A stretch of 64,000 nucleotides of DNA from Rhodospirillaceae bacterium (GCA_016712715.1 JADJQM010000002.1:558001-622000), one strand, 5' to 3'; positions 16,887 through 27,019 are shown, numbered from the stretch's first letter. The notes: generated by a model not told the origin, from the sequence alone. Numbers and translations are program-made.

Positions 16887-19073
16887 TCATTCGGCGGCGC
16901 TGCGCGATTCCTTTTCGGTGCAGAGCGGCAGATGCAGCGTGACCGTCGTGCCCTGGCCCACATCGCTGTCGAGATGGAAGGAGCCGCCGGAAAGGTCGGT
17001 CAGCGATTTGACGATCGGCAGGCCAAGCCCGGTCCCGGACTGACGGCGCTGATGAGCACCATCCACCTGGACGAAGGGCTTCAGCACTTCCGGAATATCG
17101 GCCTTGGCAATGCCGATGCCGGTATCCCTGATGACGATTTCGGCCTTGCCGGCATCGAGCTGACGCGCCGTCAGCTCGACCGTGCCATCCTTGGGCGTGA
17201 ACTTGACGGCGTTGGACACGAGATTGGTGACGATCTGTTTCATCACCCGAAGATCGGCCATGAGCGGTGGCAGGTCCGGCGCCACCGCAGCACGCAGCGT
17301 CACGCCGCCGTTCTTGGCCCGCTCGCGCATCAGGGTCATGGCGGAATCGAAGACATCGGCGACCGAGATCGGCTCGGGATGCAGTTCCATCTTGCCGGCT
17401 TCGATCTTGGACAGATCGAGAATGTCATTGATGAGCGAGAGCAGCATCTTGCCGCTGTCGAGAATATCCTTGGCATAGCCCTGATATTTCGGTCCGCCCA
17501 GGGGTCCGAACAGCTCCATCTTCATCACGTCCGAGAAACCGATGATGGCGTTCAAGGGCGTTCGGAGCTCATGACTGACATTGGCGAGAAATTCGGATTT
17601 GGCACGGTTGGCAAGCTCGGCCTGGTTCTTGGCTTCGCGCAGATTCTCCTCGGCGCGGATGCGCTGGGTCACATCGCTCATGATGCCGACGAATTGGGCG
17701 ATGCGGCCCTGGGCATCGGCGATCGGGCTGATCGACAACTCGTTCCAGAAGGTGCGCCCGTCCTTGCGATAGTTGCGCAAGGTGACCGTGATCGGCCGCT
17801 GCTGCGCCAGCGCCCGGCGCAGCCGGTCGAGCGATTCGGGATCGGTGTCGCGGCCCTGGAGGATGCGGCAGTTCCGGCCGATCACTTCCTCCGCCGCATA
17901 GCCGGTCATGCGCGTGAACGCGGTATTGACGAAACTGATCGGATGATCCGGCTTCGTCGCGTCGCAGATGACGATGCCGCTGGAAACCGCGCCCACCACC
18001 GTTGCGAGGACCTCGTTGCGCTGGGCAAGCTCGGTCAAGCGCAGCTCGCGCCCCTTGATCGCGGTCACGTCGGTCATGAGGCGCAGCGTGCCGCCATCCG
18101 CGGTCTTTGATTCGATCACCAGCAAGGTGCGGCCATCGGGACCGGGCATTTCAAAGCGCCAGGGCAATTGCCGGTGAAGGGCCAGATGATCGGCGATCGC
18201 CGCTTCCGGATCGGCTGGCATGGCATCAGGTCGTTGCGGTGCGCGCAGCACATTGGCCCGCACGAGATCGCTGTAGGGGGCGCCGATCTCTAGCATCTCG
18301 GCCACCAGCGGATTGAGCCGCCGATAGGTCGAGTCGCAGGCGACCAGGCGATCGGCCGCATCGAAGACGGCGACGCCCTCGGGCAGATCGGCAATGGTGC
18401 GGCTGATGAGCGGCGCCGCCTTCAGCTCATCCTGCGCCTTGCGGTCGGCGCGGGCCGCGATCCGCGACACCCTCGTTTCGGCATCGAGCAGACGTAACAT
18501 GCCCATGAGGGCCGGCCCATGGAGCAGGAAGGCCAAGGCGGTGGCGACGATCCCCAGCGGCGGAAATGTCGTCGCTGCCGGGACCAGCAGCAAGGCCGGG
18601 AGAAGGGCCAGGATCGCGAAGCGCCGTTCGTTGCGCCAGAAGCTCCAGCGTTGAAGCAGGTAGGGCAGCGCAACGGCGCTGAGGGCGGCTACGCCAAGGA
18701 CGATCGCACCGGCGAGGCCCAGCACCGGCAGCGCCAGCAGGGCCATGGCCATCGCGGCGATGCGGCCAAGCAGCGGATCGATTTTCAGCGCCGCCAGGAG
18801 TGGCAACAGGAAGGGTGCCGCGAGATAGGCCGAATGGCCCCAATAGGTGATCGGTGCCGGGTCGATCGAGACACCGAGACGCACCATCGCCAGGCCGGTC
18901 ATGACAAGGCCGCCCAGCACAAGGCCGGCGGCAGCGCGGCCGAGCCTGCCATAACCGCGCCATTCCATCAGCCCAAGCACGCGGTAGCCGGCCACGAGCG
19001 CCAGTGCCAGCGCGAGGTTCATGAGCCCCATGGTTGGGGCCGAGATGAGCGTTGAAACGGTGCCGTCGATCAC
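16887..19073 (-). CDS. Membrane sensor histidine kinase with PAS and LOV-type domain
   Basis: The 728-residue protein has six or more N-terminal helices (about 15-205), a first PAS-like domain (about 215-345), a second PAS domain (about 350-470), HisKA with NVSHELRTPLNAIIGF (phosphoacceptor His501) and HATPase_c (about 600-720). The second PAS domain carries the LOV signature GRNCRILQG with the photoactive cysteine at Cys402, preceded by NTAFTRMTGY and followed by LRNYRKDGRTFWNELSISPI, all typical of FMN-binding LOV domains. It is therefore a candidate blue-light or redox sensor. No receiver domain is fused and no response regulator lies nearby. The start is GTG 19073. Membrane topology and light sensing are inferred. 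Confidence 0.85.
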   Translation of the reverse strand: MIDGTVSTLISAPTMGLMNLALALALVAGYRVLGLMEWRGYGRLGRAAAGLVLGGLVMTGLAMVRLGVSIDPAPITYWGHSAYLAAPFLLPLLAALKIDPLLGRIAAMAMALLALPVLGLAGAIVLGVAALSAVALPYLLQRWSFWRNERRFAILALLPALLLVPAATTFPPLGIVATALAFLLHGPALMGMLRLLDAETRVSRIAARADRKAQDELKAAPLISRTIADLPEGVAVFDAADRLVACDSTYRRLNPLVAEMLEIGAPYSDLVRANVLRAPQRPDAMPADPEAAIADHLALHRQLPWRFEMPGPDGRTLLVIESKTADGGTLRLMTDVTAIKGRELRLTELAQRNEVLATVVGAVSSGIVICDATKPDHPISFVNTAFTRMTGYAAEEVIGRNCRILQGRDTDPESLDRLRRALAQQRPITVTLRNYRKDGRTFWNELSISPIADAQGRIAQFVGIMSDVTQRIRAEENLREAKNQAELANRAKSEFLANVSHELRTPLNAIIGFSDVMKMELFGPLGGPKYQGYAKDILDSGKMLLSLINDILDLSKIEAGKMELHPEPISVADVFDSAMTLMRERAKNGGVTLRAAVAPDLPPLMADLRVMKQIVTNLVSNAVKFTPKDGTVELTARQLDAGKAEIVIRDTGIGIAKADIPEVLKPFVQVDGAHQRRQSGTGLGLPIVKSLTDLSGGSFHLDSDVGQGTTVTLHLPLCTEKESRSAAE

Positions 19074-19212
19074 TGTCGGGTTCTTTCCAGGATCAGCTGC
19101 AGGTCACCAAAGATGGTGGAGCTTATACCCAGGTCAGCAACATGGAGCAATCATTGTAATATCAAGCATTTGAGGCAATTTTTCGGCGTCCAGGAAATCC
19201 CTTGGAAATGCT

Positions 19213-20391
19213 TCAATTTTGGGCTGAACAAAATGCGTGCCAATCGCTTTCCACGGCCGTCGCGGCGGTGTCCGAGAGGGCAAGGACCGAGTCGATCCAA
19301 TCATCGCCGCGCTTGCGCATGCCAGCCCATGCCATGAGATCGTCGATCGTCGCCCCTGCGCGCCATCCACTGGCACGCAGTTGCGCCCAGGCGATGAGAT
19401 CGCCCATCGCACCGATCGCCTCTTCCTGACGACCGGCATCGCCAGCGAGATGGGCAGCCTCGAGCTTGTCCTGATCCGGCTGCAATTCGCGGAAGGTGAA
19501 GGCCGTCTTGCCGATCTTGATATCGGTGAGGAAAGCGGGTGCCGCGGCCTGCAGGTGATATTCGATCGCGACGACCCGGCGCGCTTCATTGGCGAAATCC
19601 GGTTGCCGGTGGCGGGCCTTGGTCAGGGCCTTGACCAGCGCCGAACCCGGCTGCGCCTTGAGATCGATCAGGGATTGGCCATCCTTGCCGCCATTGCCCT
19701 TGATCAACACCACATAGCGCGGGCGGCCGAGCGCGCCCAGCCCGGCCACGCGCTGCGCCACATCCAGCACCTCGAAGAAATCGGGATAGGCGCGCTTTCT
19801 GGCGAAGCGGTCGATTGCCTGCACGACAGCGGCCGTCTCCGCCTTGCCGAGCTTGATCGCCTTCCCTGTATCGAAGCGCAGCCGCCGCTTGCCGTTCTTC
19901 AACACCGTTCGCTTCTCAAGAAGATCCGCCTGGCTGCGCCGTTCAAGATCATGCAGCAGATCGCCGATGGCACCCGTAGCCGTGCGCCGCTCGAGCCAGC
20001 GCGGCTTGCCGTCGACCAGCGCCGCCCGATAACGCGCGAGACCGTGGCGGGCGAGCGCCTTCGCGACCTTCCGCGAGATACCCAGTTCGGGGGCCGCGAG
20101 GATGATGCCGGTCACGAAGCGAAAGAGATCGATCACCGCCGGGCCGCGGGCGGCGTCGTCGAAATCGCCGATGTCGAAATAGGTGAGCCGGTTGTCGCCG
20201 CGATAGGTGCCGAAATTCTCGAGATGCATATCGCCATTGAGCCAGACGGTGGGCGCTGCGATCTTGAGCAACGGCTTCAGCCAGCGCGCATAGAAGAGAT
20301 CGCCGGTACCGCGATAGAAGGCGAAGGCGGATTGCGCCATCTTGCGCCGCTTGAGGGCCAGGAGTTCGGCCCGGATATCCTGCTGTTTCAT
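19213..20391 (-). CDS. DUF2252 family protein
   Basis: This roughly 392-residue soluble protein matches DUF2252, an uncharacterised kinase-fold-like family. Markers are FAFYRGTGDLFY, WLNGDMHLENFGTYRG, YFDIGDFDDAARGPAVIDLFRF and VLIKGNGGKDGQSLIDLKAQ. The HLENFG and DIGDFDD motifs resemble the catalytic and metal-binding loops of aminoglycoside-phosphotransferase-type kinases, but no substrate is known. The start is uncertain: ATG 20391 is chosen, and a GTG at 20427 would add 12 residues. It stands alone between the LOV kinase and the divergent glxA-type gene. Confidence 0.8.
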   Translation of the reverse strand: MKQQDIRAELLALKRRKMAQSAFAFYRGTGDLFYARWLKPLLKIAAPTVWLNGDMHLENFGTYRGDNRLTYFDIGDFDDAARGPAVIDLFRFVTGIILAAPELGISRKVAKALARHGLARYRAALVDGKPRWLERRTATGAIGDLLHDLERRSQADLLEKRTVLKNGKRRLRFDTGKAIKLGKAETAAVVQAIDRFARKRAYPDFFEVLDVAQRVAGLGALGRPRYVVLIKGNGGKDGQSLIDLKAQPGSALVKALTKARHRQPDFANEARRVVAIEYHLQAAAPAFLTDIKIGKTAFTFRELQPDQDKLEAAHLAGDAGRQEEAIGAMGDLIAWAQLRASGWRAGATIDDLMAWAGMRKRGDDWIDSVLALSDTAATAVESDWHAFCSAQN

Positions 20392-20549
20392 CCATAAACT
20401 ATGCCCGGCATCGCGGCAGATCGCCACCCTTCAATGACGCGCCGCCGGTAAAATCACGGGTTGGCAGAAAATGCTTGTTTAATGTCATTGCTGCCATACC
20501 CCTCTGCCGGCACAATGCGCTGCATCGGCGACGGTGAAGAGGAAACGCC

Positions 20550-21542
20550 ATGACAGCCAAGGCACGCCGCAGGCCCGCGCGGCAGATCGTGATGCTGATC
20601 TATCCCAACGCGCATCTGCTCGATGTCGCCGGACCCATGTCGCTGTTTGCCGCCGCCAATGATTTTGCGGGTTTCGTCGCCTATGAGGTGAGCCTCGCAG
20701 CCCTTGAGCCCGGCCTCATCGCGACGTCGGCCGGCCTGAAGCTGCTGGCAACGCGCCGCGCCGGCCCGGTCGTGACCGGGGTGGATACGTTGCTGGTCTC
20801 AGGCGGTATCGGTGTCGATGCGGCGATGCGGGAGCGGAAGCTGGTGGGGTGGCTGCGCCGCCAGGCGCCGCATTGCCGGCGCGTAGCCTCGGTCTGCAGC
20901 GGCGCGCTGCTGCTGGCGGAAACCGGCCTTCTCCAGGGTCGACGCGCGGTCACGCATTGGGAGCGGTGCGACCGGTTGGCGGCGGATTATCCGGGCATCA
21001 AGGTCGAGCGCGACCCGATCTTCATTCGTGACGGCAAGTTCTATTCATCGGCCGGGGTCAGCGCCGGCATGGATCTGGCGCTGGCCCTGATCGAGGAGGA
21101 TCTGGGAACCGATGTCGTCGCGGCGCTTGCCCGCGAATTCGTCCTCTATATGCGCCGGAGCGGCGGGCAGACCCAGTTCAGCCCGGCCCTGAAGGCACAA
21201 AGCACCCAGCCCGGCAGGATCGCCGGCCTGCAGCAATGGATCCTCGGCAATTTGCACCGGCCTCTTTCCATCGAGGAACTCGCCGCGCAGATTGCCATGA
21301 GCCCACGCCATTTTGCGCGACGCTTCACACAGGAAGCCGGCATGACACCGGCGGCGTTCGTCGCCGCGGCACGGGTCGATGCGGCGCGACAGGCCCTGGC
21401 TAGCGGCGCTGAGAACATCGAGCACGTCGCCGCGCGATTGGGGTTCGGCAGCGCCGAGCGGTTGCGCCGATCCTTCCAGCGGCACCTGGCCGTGACGCCT
21501 AGCCAGTTTCGCACCCATTTCCAGACATCGGGAGCTGCCTGA
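20550..21542 (+). CDS. GlxA family transcriptional regulator (DJ-1/PfpI + AraC)
   Basis: The 330-residue protein has an N-terminal DJ-1/PfpI-like domain (about 10-190), with ASVCSGALLLAETGLL carrying the nucleophile-elbow cysteine region. It continues into a C-terminal AraC DNA-binding domain (about 225-325) with SIEELAAQIAMSPRHFARRFTQEAGMTP and VAARLGFGSAERLRRSFQRH. GlxA-type regulators control amino-acid, betaine or isonitrile catabolism. The next gene starts one base after its stop and encodes a stand-alone DJ-1/PfpI enzyme, so it probably regulates that operon. AGGAAA precedes the ATG. Confidence 0.9.
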   Translation: MTAKARRRPARQIVMLIYPNAHLLDVAGPMSLFAAANDFAGFVAYEVSLAALEPGLIATSAGLKLLATRRAGPVVTGVDTLLVSGGIGVDAAMRERKLVGWLRRQAPHCRRVASVCSGALLLAETGLLQGRRAVTHWERCDRLAADYPGIKVERDPIFIRDGKFYSSAGVSAGMDLALALIEEDLGTDVVAALAREFVLYMRRSGGQTQFSPALKAQSTQPGRIAGLQQWILGNLHRPLSIEELAAQIAMSPRHFARRFTQEAGMTPAAFVAAARVDAARQALASGAENIEHVAARLGFGSAERLRRSFQRHLAVTPSQFRTHFQTSGAA

Positions 21543-21543
21543 C

Positions 21544-22164
21544 ATGACCACGCCTCAGAAGACCGTCGCCCTGCAGACCGTCGCCCTGCTGCTGTTTCCG
21601 CAGGTGGAAGTCCTCGATTTCGCCGGACCTTTCGAGGTCTTTTCGCTGGCAGCGAGCGAGGCCACCCCATCGCCCTTTCGCGTGATCACCGTGGCCGCCG
21701 CCCATGGATCGCTGAAAGCCGTGGGTGGCCTGCAGGTGACGCCGGATTGCGACCTCGACGATTGTCCGCAGGCCGATATCCTGCTGATCCCGGGCGGACA
21801 GGGCAGCCGCCAGGCGATGAAGGACGCAAGGATCATGGCATGGCTGGCGCGGCAGGCGCAGGATGCGGAGATCGTCGCCAGCATCTGCACGGGGGCGTTG
21901 TTGCTGGGCACGCTGGGCCTGCTCGATGGATTGCGCGCCACGACACATTGGACCGCGATGGCGGAACTGCGCGCCACCAGCAGCCGGATCGACGTGCAAC
22001 CGCAGGCGCGCTTCGTCGACAACGGCAAATTTCTGACCTCGGCCGGCATCTCCGCCGGTATCGACATGTCGCTCTATCTGGTGGAAAGGCTCTGCGGCCA
22101 GGCACTGGTCGACCGGGTGGTGGCAGAGATGCAGTATGATTGGCGGATGAAAGCAGCAGGCTGA
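21544..22164 (+). CDS. DJ-1/PfpI family protein (isonitrile hydratase-like)
   Basis: This 206-residue single-domain protein has the glutamine-amidotransferase-like fold of DJ-1/PfpI. The likely nucleophile cysteine is in ASICTGALLLGTLGLLDG (about Cys115), followed by ATTHWTAM. An acidic residue in FAGPFEVFSLA completes the usual active site. Close relatives include isonitrile hydratase and ThiJ-like enzymes; the substrate is not predictable. It begins one base after the GlxA-type regulator stop codon, so the two form an operon. The N-terminus contains an imperfect direct repeat (KTVALQTVALLL). Confidence 0.85.
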   Translation: MTTPQKTVALQTVALLLFPQVEVLDFAGPFEVFSLAASEATPSPFRVITVAAAHGSLKAVGGLQVTPDCDLDDCPQADILLIPGGQGSRQAMKDARIMAWLARQAQDAEIVASICTGALLLGTLGLLDGLRATTHWTAMAELRATSSRIDVQPQARFVDNGKFLTSAGISAGIDMSLYLVERLCGQALVDRVVAEMQYDWRMKAAG

Positions 22165-22207
22165 GCCGCCTTCATCCGCCACCCCCCACCGAACCCCGGC
22201 CCCTCGA

Positions 22208-24226
22208 TCAGATCGCGCGCACCTGGGCGATGAATTGGCCGACCTCGCTGTTGAGCGTGCTGGATTGCTCGCCGAGTTCCGTGGCCGCACCCAGCACTTG
22301 CCCCGCGGCCTTGCCGGTTTCACCGGCCGCCTGGGTGACGTTCTGGATATTGCCGGACACCTCCGTCGTGCCTTGACTGGCCTGCTGCACGTTGCGGGCG
22401 ATTTCCGAGGTCGCCGCCGATTGCTGCTCGACGGCGGCGGCGATGGTGTTGGAGATCTGGCTGATTTCCTCGATCACCTTGGCGATGTCGTGGATGGCGT
22501 TCACCGATTCCTCAGTCGCGTGCTGGATCTCGGTCACCTTGCTGCTGATCTCCTCGGTCGCCTTCGCCGTTTGAGAGGCGAGGTTCTTGACCTCGGAGGC
22601 GACCACGGCAAAGCCCTTGCCGGCATCGCCGGCGCGCGCCGCCTCGATGGTCGCATTGAGCGCCAGCAGATTGGTCTGCGCCGCGATCTCGCTGATCAGC
22701 CGCACGACATCGCCGATCGCCTGGGCCGAGATGGCGAGGCCCTGGACCTGGTTGTTGGTATGGGCCGCCTGCTGCACGGCCTTCTGCGCGATGCTGGCCG
22801 ATTGCGACACCTGCCGCCCGATTTCCGAGATGGAAGAGGTCAGCTCCTCGGTCGCGGTGGCGACGGTCTGGACATTGGCGGTTGCCTGTTCCGCGGCACT
22901 TGCCACGGCATTCGATTGCACGTTGGTGACCTCGGCCGTCGCGGTCATCGATTGCGCCGAGGTCTGCAGATTGCCGGAGGCGGCCGAGAGTGATGCCACC
23001 AATTCGCCGACCTTGCTTTCAAAGCCCGCGATGAGCGCTTCCAGCGCCTGGCTGCGGGCGAGCTTTGCCTCGGAATCGCGCTTGGCGGCGGCATCGGCGG
23101 CGCGCTGGGCGATGAGCGCATCCTTGAACACCACCACGGTCCGCGCCATATCGCCGATCTCGTCGCGGTTGGCGAGGGCCGGGATGTCGATGTCGAGATT
23201 GCCGCCGGCGATTTCGGCCATGGTCGCGGTCATCGAGCGGACCGGCCGCGAGATGCTGCGGCCGATCAGGAAGGCGCAGAGAATGCCCACCGCCATGGCG
23301 ATGCCGGCGATGACCAGCATCGCCTGAAGGGCCTGCTGGACAGTGGCGTTGGTGTCGCTGGCAACCTCCTCCATGGCCGCCTGCTGTGCCGCGGTGATCT
23401 CATTGGCAAGTTCGCCGATGCGCTTGGCGCCATCCGCCATCTTGCTGTCGATCAGCGTGTTGAGGTCGACCGCCAGGGTGCGCAATTCACCGAGCATCAT
23501 CGAGTATTTCTGCATGGTCTGCGCCGCCTCCTGCGCCAGGCGGCGATGTGTCGGGGCCTTGAGCTTGCCCTGGAGGGCTGCGATGGTGGAGGAGAAGATC
23601 AGCACGGACCGGGCCGATTCCTCGATGAATTGCGGATCCTTGCTGGAAACGAAGCGTTCCGCCGCGATGCGCGCGGTAAGCAACCGCTCGGCGGCCTGGC
23701 CGGCATAAGCGGCAACCTCGAAATCGTCGTGGGAGACCGCATCGGCGAGGATGTCGGTCATATTCTTCGTGGCCTTCAGGCCGAGATTGTTCAACTCGTC
23801 ATTCTGCAACCAGTCGCGGTCTGTTTTCATTGTCACCGCTTGCTCGAAATCGGCGGTGTAGGCGTCGATCAAGGCCAGCATCTCGTCGTATTTCTGGCGC
23901 TGCGCATCGCTGCCATTCGCGGCCTGATGCGCGGTCAGCGTCTCCTTCAGGGCGGGGAGCAGCCGACGCACTTCCTCCAGCGACGCAGGCGAACTGTCGC
24001 GGATGAAATCCATGACCTGGCGGCGCAGGGAGACGACATCGCGGTCGATCTGCTGGGTGGCGATGGCCCCTTCGGCCATGTCGGTGAAGCCGCCGAAACT
24101 GGACCGCGCCCCCGTGAGGGCGAGATAGCTGAACCCCAATACCGCGACCAGGACCGAGAGAACGATGACGAAGCCAAAAGTGATCCGGCTGCCGATGCGC
24201 AGGCGGGCCAGGGCGGATTGCAGCAT
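22208..24226 (-). CDS. Methyl-accepting chemotaxis protein with periplasmic sensor
   Basis: The 672-residue receptor has a first membrane helix (about 12-38, FVIVLSVLVAVLGFSYLAL), a helical periplasmic domain of about 270 residues, a second helix (about 305-330), HAMP (RSISRPVRSMTATMAEIAGG) and a cytoplasmic signalling domain with the hairpin tip QTNLLALNATIEAARAGDAG. It would bind a ligand outside the cell and control CheA. ATG 24226 is preferred over an upstream ATG because it puts the helix directly at the N-terminus. No che genes are nearby. An inverted repeat TCATAT-CTTC-ATATGA (24383-24398) lies in its upstream region. Confidence 0.9.
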   Translation of the reverse strand: MLQSALARLRIGSRITFGFVIVLSVLVAVLGFSYLALTGARSSFGGFTDMAEGAIATQQIDRDVVSLRRQVMDFIRDSSPASLEEVRRLLPALKETLTAHQAANGSDAQRQKYDEMLALIDAYTADFEQAVTMKTDRDWLQNDELNNLGLKATKNMTDILADAVSHDDFEVAAYAGQAAERLLTARIAAERFVSSKDPQFIEESARSVLIFSSTIAALQGKLKAPTHRRLAQEAAQTMQKYSMMLGELRTLAVDLNTLIDSKMADGAKRIGELANEITAAQQAAMEEVASDTNATVQQALQAMLVIAGIAMAVGILCAFLIGRSISRPVRSMTATMAEIAGGNLDIDIPALANRDEIGDMARTVVVFKDALIAQRAADAAAKRDSEAKLARSQALEALIAGFESKVGELVASLSAASGNLQTSAQSMTATAEVTNVQSNAVASAAEQATANVQTVATATEELTSSISEIGRQVSQSASIAQKAVQQAAHTNNQVQGLAISAQAIGDVVRLISEIAAQTNLLALNATIEAARAGDAGKGFAVVASEVKNLASQTAKATEEISSKVTEIQHATEESVNAIHDIAKVIEEISQISNTIAAAVEQQSAATSEIARNVQQASQGTTEVSGNIQNVTQAAGETGKAAGQVLGAATELGEQSSTLNSEVGQFIAQVRAI

Positions 24227-24455
24227 GGGGGTGACCTTATTGTCTGAAGTTTCCCTTTTCGCCGGACGGCCGCGTTGAGAGATGGGCCGGCTTGGCGATT
24301 CCAGGTCCGGGCGATGTCGGATCCGGTGAAGGTATTTTTTCCAGGAAAACCTCAACAACAAGTTACCGAAATGGGCTTTTGGTCATATCTTCATATGAGA
24401 AAGCCTCATAGTCCTAGAAATCAACGGATCATTGTGTGACTTGCTGGAAAACAGA

Positions 24456-25391
24456 TTAGTAGCCGCGCTGCCGATCCGCCACATGTTCCAAGGGCAGGCC
24501 ACTGCGGTGGCGGGCGATCTGGCGGCTGATTTCACGCAGGCCGCTCGCGGGATTGGTGTCGCTGGCATTGTGCGGCGTCATGAAGATGCGGGGATGCCGC
24601 CAGAAGGGATGATCCGGCGGCAGTGGTTCCTGGCTGAAGACATCGAGGGATGCTGCCTGCAACTGACCGGAGGCCAGGGCCGAGAGCAGATCGGCCTCGA
24701 CCAGGTGACCACCGCGCCCGGCATTGATCAGCGACGCGCCACGGGCGAGATGCGCAAAATGCCCGGCATGGAGGATGCCCGTGGTTTCCGGCGTGAGCGG
24801 CAGCAGGCAGATCAGGATCTCCAGGCCGCGGAGAAAATCGGGCAGCTCCGCCATGCCGGCAAAGCTCTTCACACCGGCAAGCTCCTTTGGGCTCCGGGAC
24901 CAGCCGCGCACCGGGAAATCGAATTCCAGCAGCTTTCGCGCCGCCGCCTGGCCAAGCTCGCCCAGGCCCAGAATGCCGATGGGCCGGTCCCAGGCGGCCG
25001 GGTACCAATGCGGCGCCCAGCGCCCCTCTTCCTGCGCCTCTTCCAGTTCCCAGATGCGGCGATGATGGCGCAGGGTCTGCCACAGGATGTATTCGGTCAT
25101 GACCTGTGTGAGGCCAGGCTCGACCATGCGCACGATCGGCACATGGGCCGGCAACTCGGGATTGGCCAGCAGGCGCTCGACCCCGGCGCCGAAACAGAAC
25201 ACCGCCTTCAGATCCGGCAAGGCGGCGGCCAAGCCGGGCACCGGGCGCCACATCAACAGATAGTCGATGTCCTTGAGGTCCAGCCCCGGCTGATAGGGGA
25301 GCAGTTCGATTTCCGGGAGCGTGCGCGCCGCCTCGACAAAGGTCGCGAGGTATTCGTCGGCGCCGGCAAACAGCAATCTAGTCCGAGTCAT
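24456..25391 (-). CDS. ghrA: Glyoxylate/hydroxypyruvate reductase A (D-2-hydroxyacid dehydrogenase)
   Basis: The 311-residue enzyme reduces glyoxylate or hydroxypyruvate with NAD(P)H. The dinucleotide motif is GILGLGELGQAAA (about 141-153). Catalytic residues are visible in INAGRGGHL (Arg), FSQEPLPPDHPFW (Glu) and MTPHNAS (His). It overlaps the end of the yejF ABC gene by four bases and is the last gene of a minus-strand unit that imports peptides, so it is co-transcribed with the importer although the metabolic link is unclear. A related phosphonate or D-amino-acid-derived substrate cannot be excluded. Confidence 0.88.
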   Translation of the reverse strand: MTRTRLLFAGADEYLATFVEAARTLPEIELLPYQPGLDLKDIDYLLMWRPVPGLAAALPDLKAVFCFGAGVERLLANPELPAHVPIVRMVEPGLTQVMTEYILWQTLRHHRRIWELEEAQEEGRWAPHWYPAAWDRPIGILGLGELGQAAARKLLEFDFPVRGWSRSPKELAGVKSFAGMAELPDFLRGLEILICLLPLTPETTGILHAGHFAHLARGASLINAGRGGHLVEADLLSALASGQLQAASLDVFSQEPLPPDHPFWRHPRIFMTPHNASDTNPASGLREISRQIARHRSGLPLEHVADRQRGY

Positions 25392-27019
25392 TGGCGCACC
25401 GTGCCGAGGTCGAGGGCTTCGTGATGGAGGGCTGCCGAGAGCAGCGCCTTGGTATAGGCCTCGCGCGGTCGCTCGAACACCTCCGCCGCGGCCCCCCTCT
25501 CGACCACCTTGCCCTGCTTCAGCACCATGACACGGTGGCTCATGGCCCTGATCACCCGGAGATCATGGGAGATGAAGAGATAGGCCAACTGGTGGCGGCG
25601 CTGCAGGTCGCGCAGCAGATCGACGATCTGGGCCTGGACGGACATGTCGAGCGCCGAGGTGGGCTCGTCGAGCACGATCAGCTTGGGCTTCAGGATGAGG
25701 GCGCGGGCAATGGCGACGCGCTGCCGCTGGCCGCCGGAGAATTCATGCGGATAACGATGCCGGGTTTCCGGATCAAGACCCACTTCGCGCAGCGTCGCGA
25801 TGACGATCTCCTCGCGTTCGGCCTCGTCGCGGCCGATGCCGTGGATGCCCAGACCCTCCGCCACGATCTCGCCGATCGAGAAGCGCGGGGAGAGCGAGCC
25901 GAACGGATCCTGGAAGACGATCTGCATTTCGCGCCGGAGCGGGCGCATTTCACCGCGGTCGAGCTCATCAATGCGGCGGCCCTCGAAGGTGATCATACCC
26001 TCGCTGTCGATGAGGCGCAGGAGGGCCAGCGCCAAGGTGGTCTTGCCGGAACCGGATTCGCCGACCAGCCCCAACGTCTCGCCCTCATGCAATTGCAGCG
26101 AGGCGTCGACCACCGCCGGCACGTGGCCGACGACGCGGCGGAAGACACCGCGCTTGATCGGGAAGAGGACGGAGAGCTTCTCCGCCCGCAGCAATTCCTT
26201 GGCTCCCTGCGACACCGGATCGGCAAAGCCCTTGGGCTCGGCGGCCAGCAGGTGCTTCGTGTAGTCATGCCGCGGCTGGTCGAACACCGTGGCGGTCGCA
26301 CCCTGTTCGACGATCTCGCCCTGGCGCATGACGGCGACGCGGGCGGCGAATTTGCGCACCACGCCGAGATCATGGGTGATGAGCAGGATCGCCATGCCGA
26401 GGCGTTTCTGCAGATCCATCATCAGGCCCAGGATCTGCGCCTGGATGGTGACGTCCAAAGCCGTCGTCGGCTCGTCGGCGATGAGGAGATCGGGTTCGTT
26501 GGCGAGCGCCATGGCGATCATCACGCGCTGGCGCTGGCCGCCCGACATCTCATGGGGATAGCTTTTCAGTTTCTGCGGCGCGTCGTCGATCTTGACCAGT
26601 TCGAGGAGTTCCAGGGCGCGCCGGCGCGCCGCCGCTTCGCCCACCGGCTTGTGCAACTGGATGGTTTCGACCAATTGCCGCTCGACCCGATGGAGCGGGT
26701 TGAGGGAGAGGGTCGGCTCCTGGAAGATCATGGCGATGCGGCCGCCACGAATCTGGCGGAGGCGGCTCATCGGCAGTTGCAGCAGATCTTCGGGCGTGCC
26801 GTCTTCGCGCAGGAAGCGGATATGGCCGCTGGGATGCGAGGCGATGGGATAGGGCAGCAGGCGCAGGATGGAGAGCGCCGTCACCGATTTTCCGGAACCT
26901 GATTCACCCACCAGCGCCAGTGTCTCGCCCTTGCCGATGACGAGGCTGACGCCCTTCACGACGGTGCGGTCACCGAAGGCCACGGAGAGATTGTCGATCT
27001 CAAGCAAGGGAGCGGTCAT
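25388..27019 (-). CDS. yejF: Peptide ABC transporter, duplicated ATPase subunit
   Basis: The 543-residue protein contains two complete ABC ATPase domains. The first has GESGSGKSVTALSILR (about 37-52) and signature SGGQRQRVMIAMALA; the second has GESGSGKTTLALALL (about 319-333) and FSGGQRQRVAIARAL. It energises the importer formed with YejA, YejB and YejE, which in enterobacteria takes up oligopeptides and microcin C. It overlaps yejE upstream and ghrA downstream by four bases each, so the operon is tightly coupled. Confidence 0.92.
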   Translation of the reverse strand: MTAPLLEIDNLSVAFGDRTVVKGVSLVIGKGETLALVGESGSGKSVTALSILRLLPYPIASHPSGHIRFLREDGTPEDLLQLPMSRLRQIRGGRIAMIFQEPTLSLNPLHRVERQLVETIQLHKPVGEAAARRRALELLELVKIDDAPQKLKSYPHEMSGGQRQRVMIAMALANEPDLLIADEPTTALDVTIQAQILGLMMDLQKRLGMAILLITHDLGVVRKFAARVAVMRQGEIVEQGATATVFDQPRHDYTKHLLAAEPKGFADPVSQGAKELLRAEKLSVLFPIKRGVFRRVVGHVPAVVDASLQLHEGETLGLVGESGSGKTTLALALLRLIDSEGMITFEGRRIDELDRGEMRPLRREMQIVFQDPFGSLSPRFSIGEIVAEGLGIHGIGRDEAEREEIVIATLREVGLDPETRHRYPHEFSGGQRQRVAIARALILKPKLIVLDEPTSALDMSVQAQIVDLLRDLQRRHQLAYLFISHDLRVIRAMSHRVMVLKQGKVVERGAAAEVFERPREAYTKALLSAALHHEALDLGTVRQ

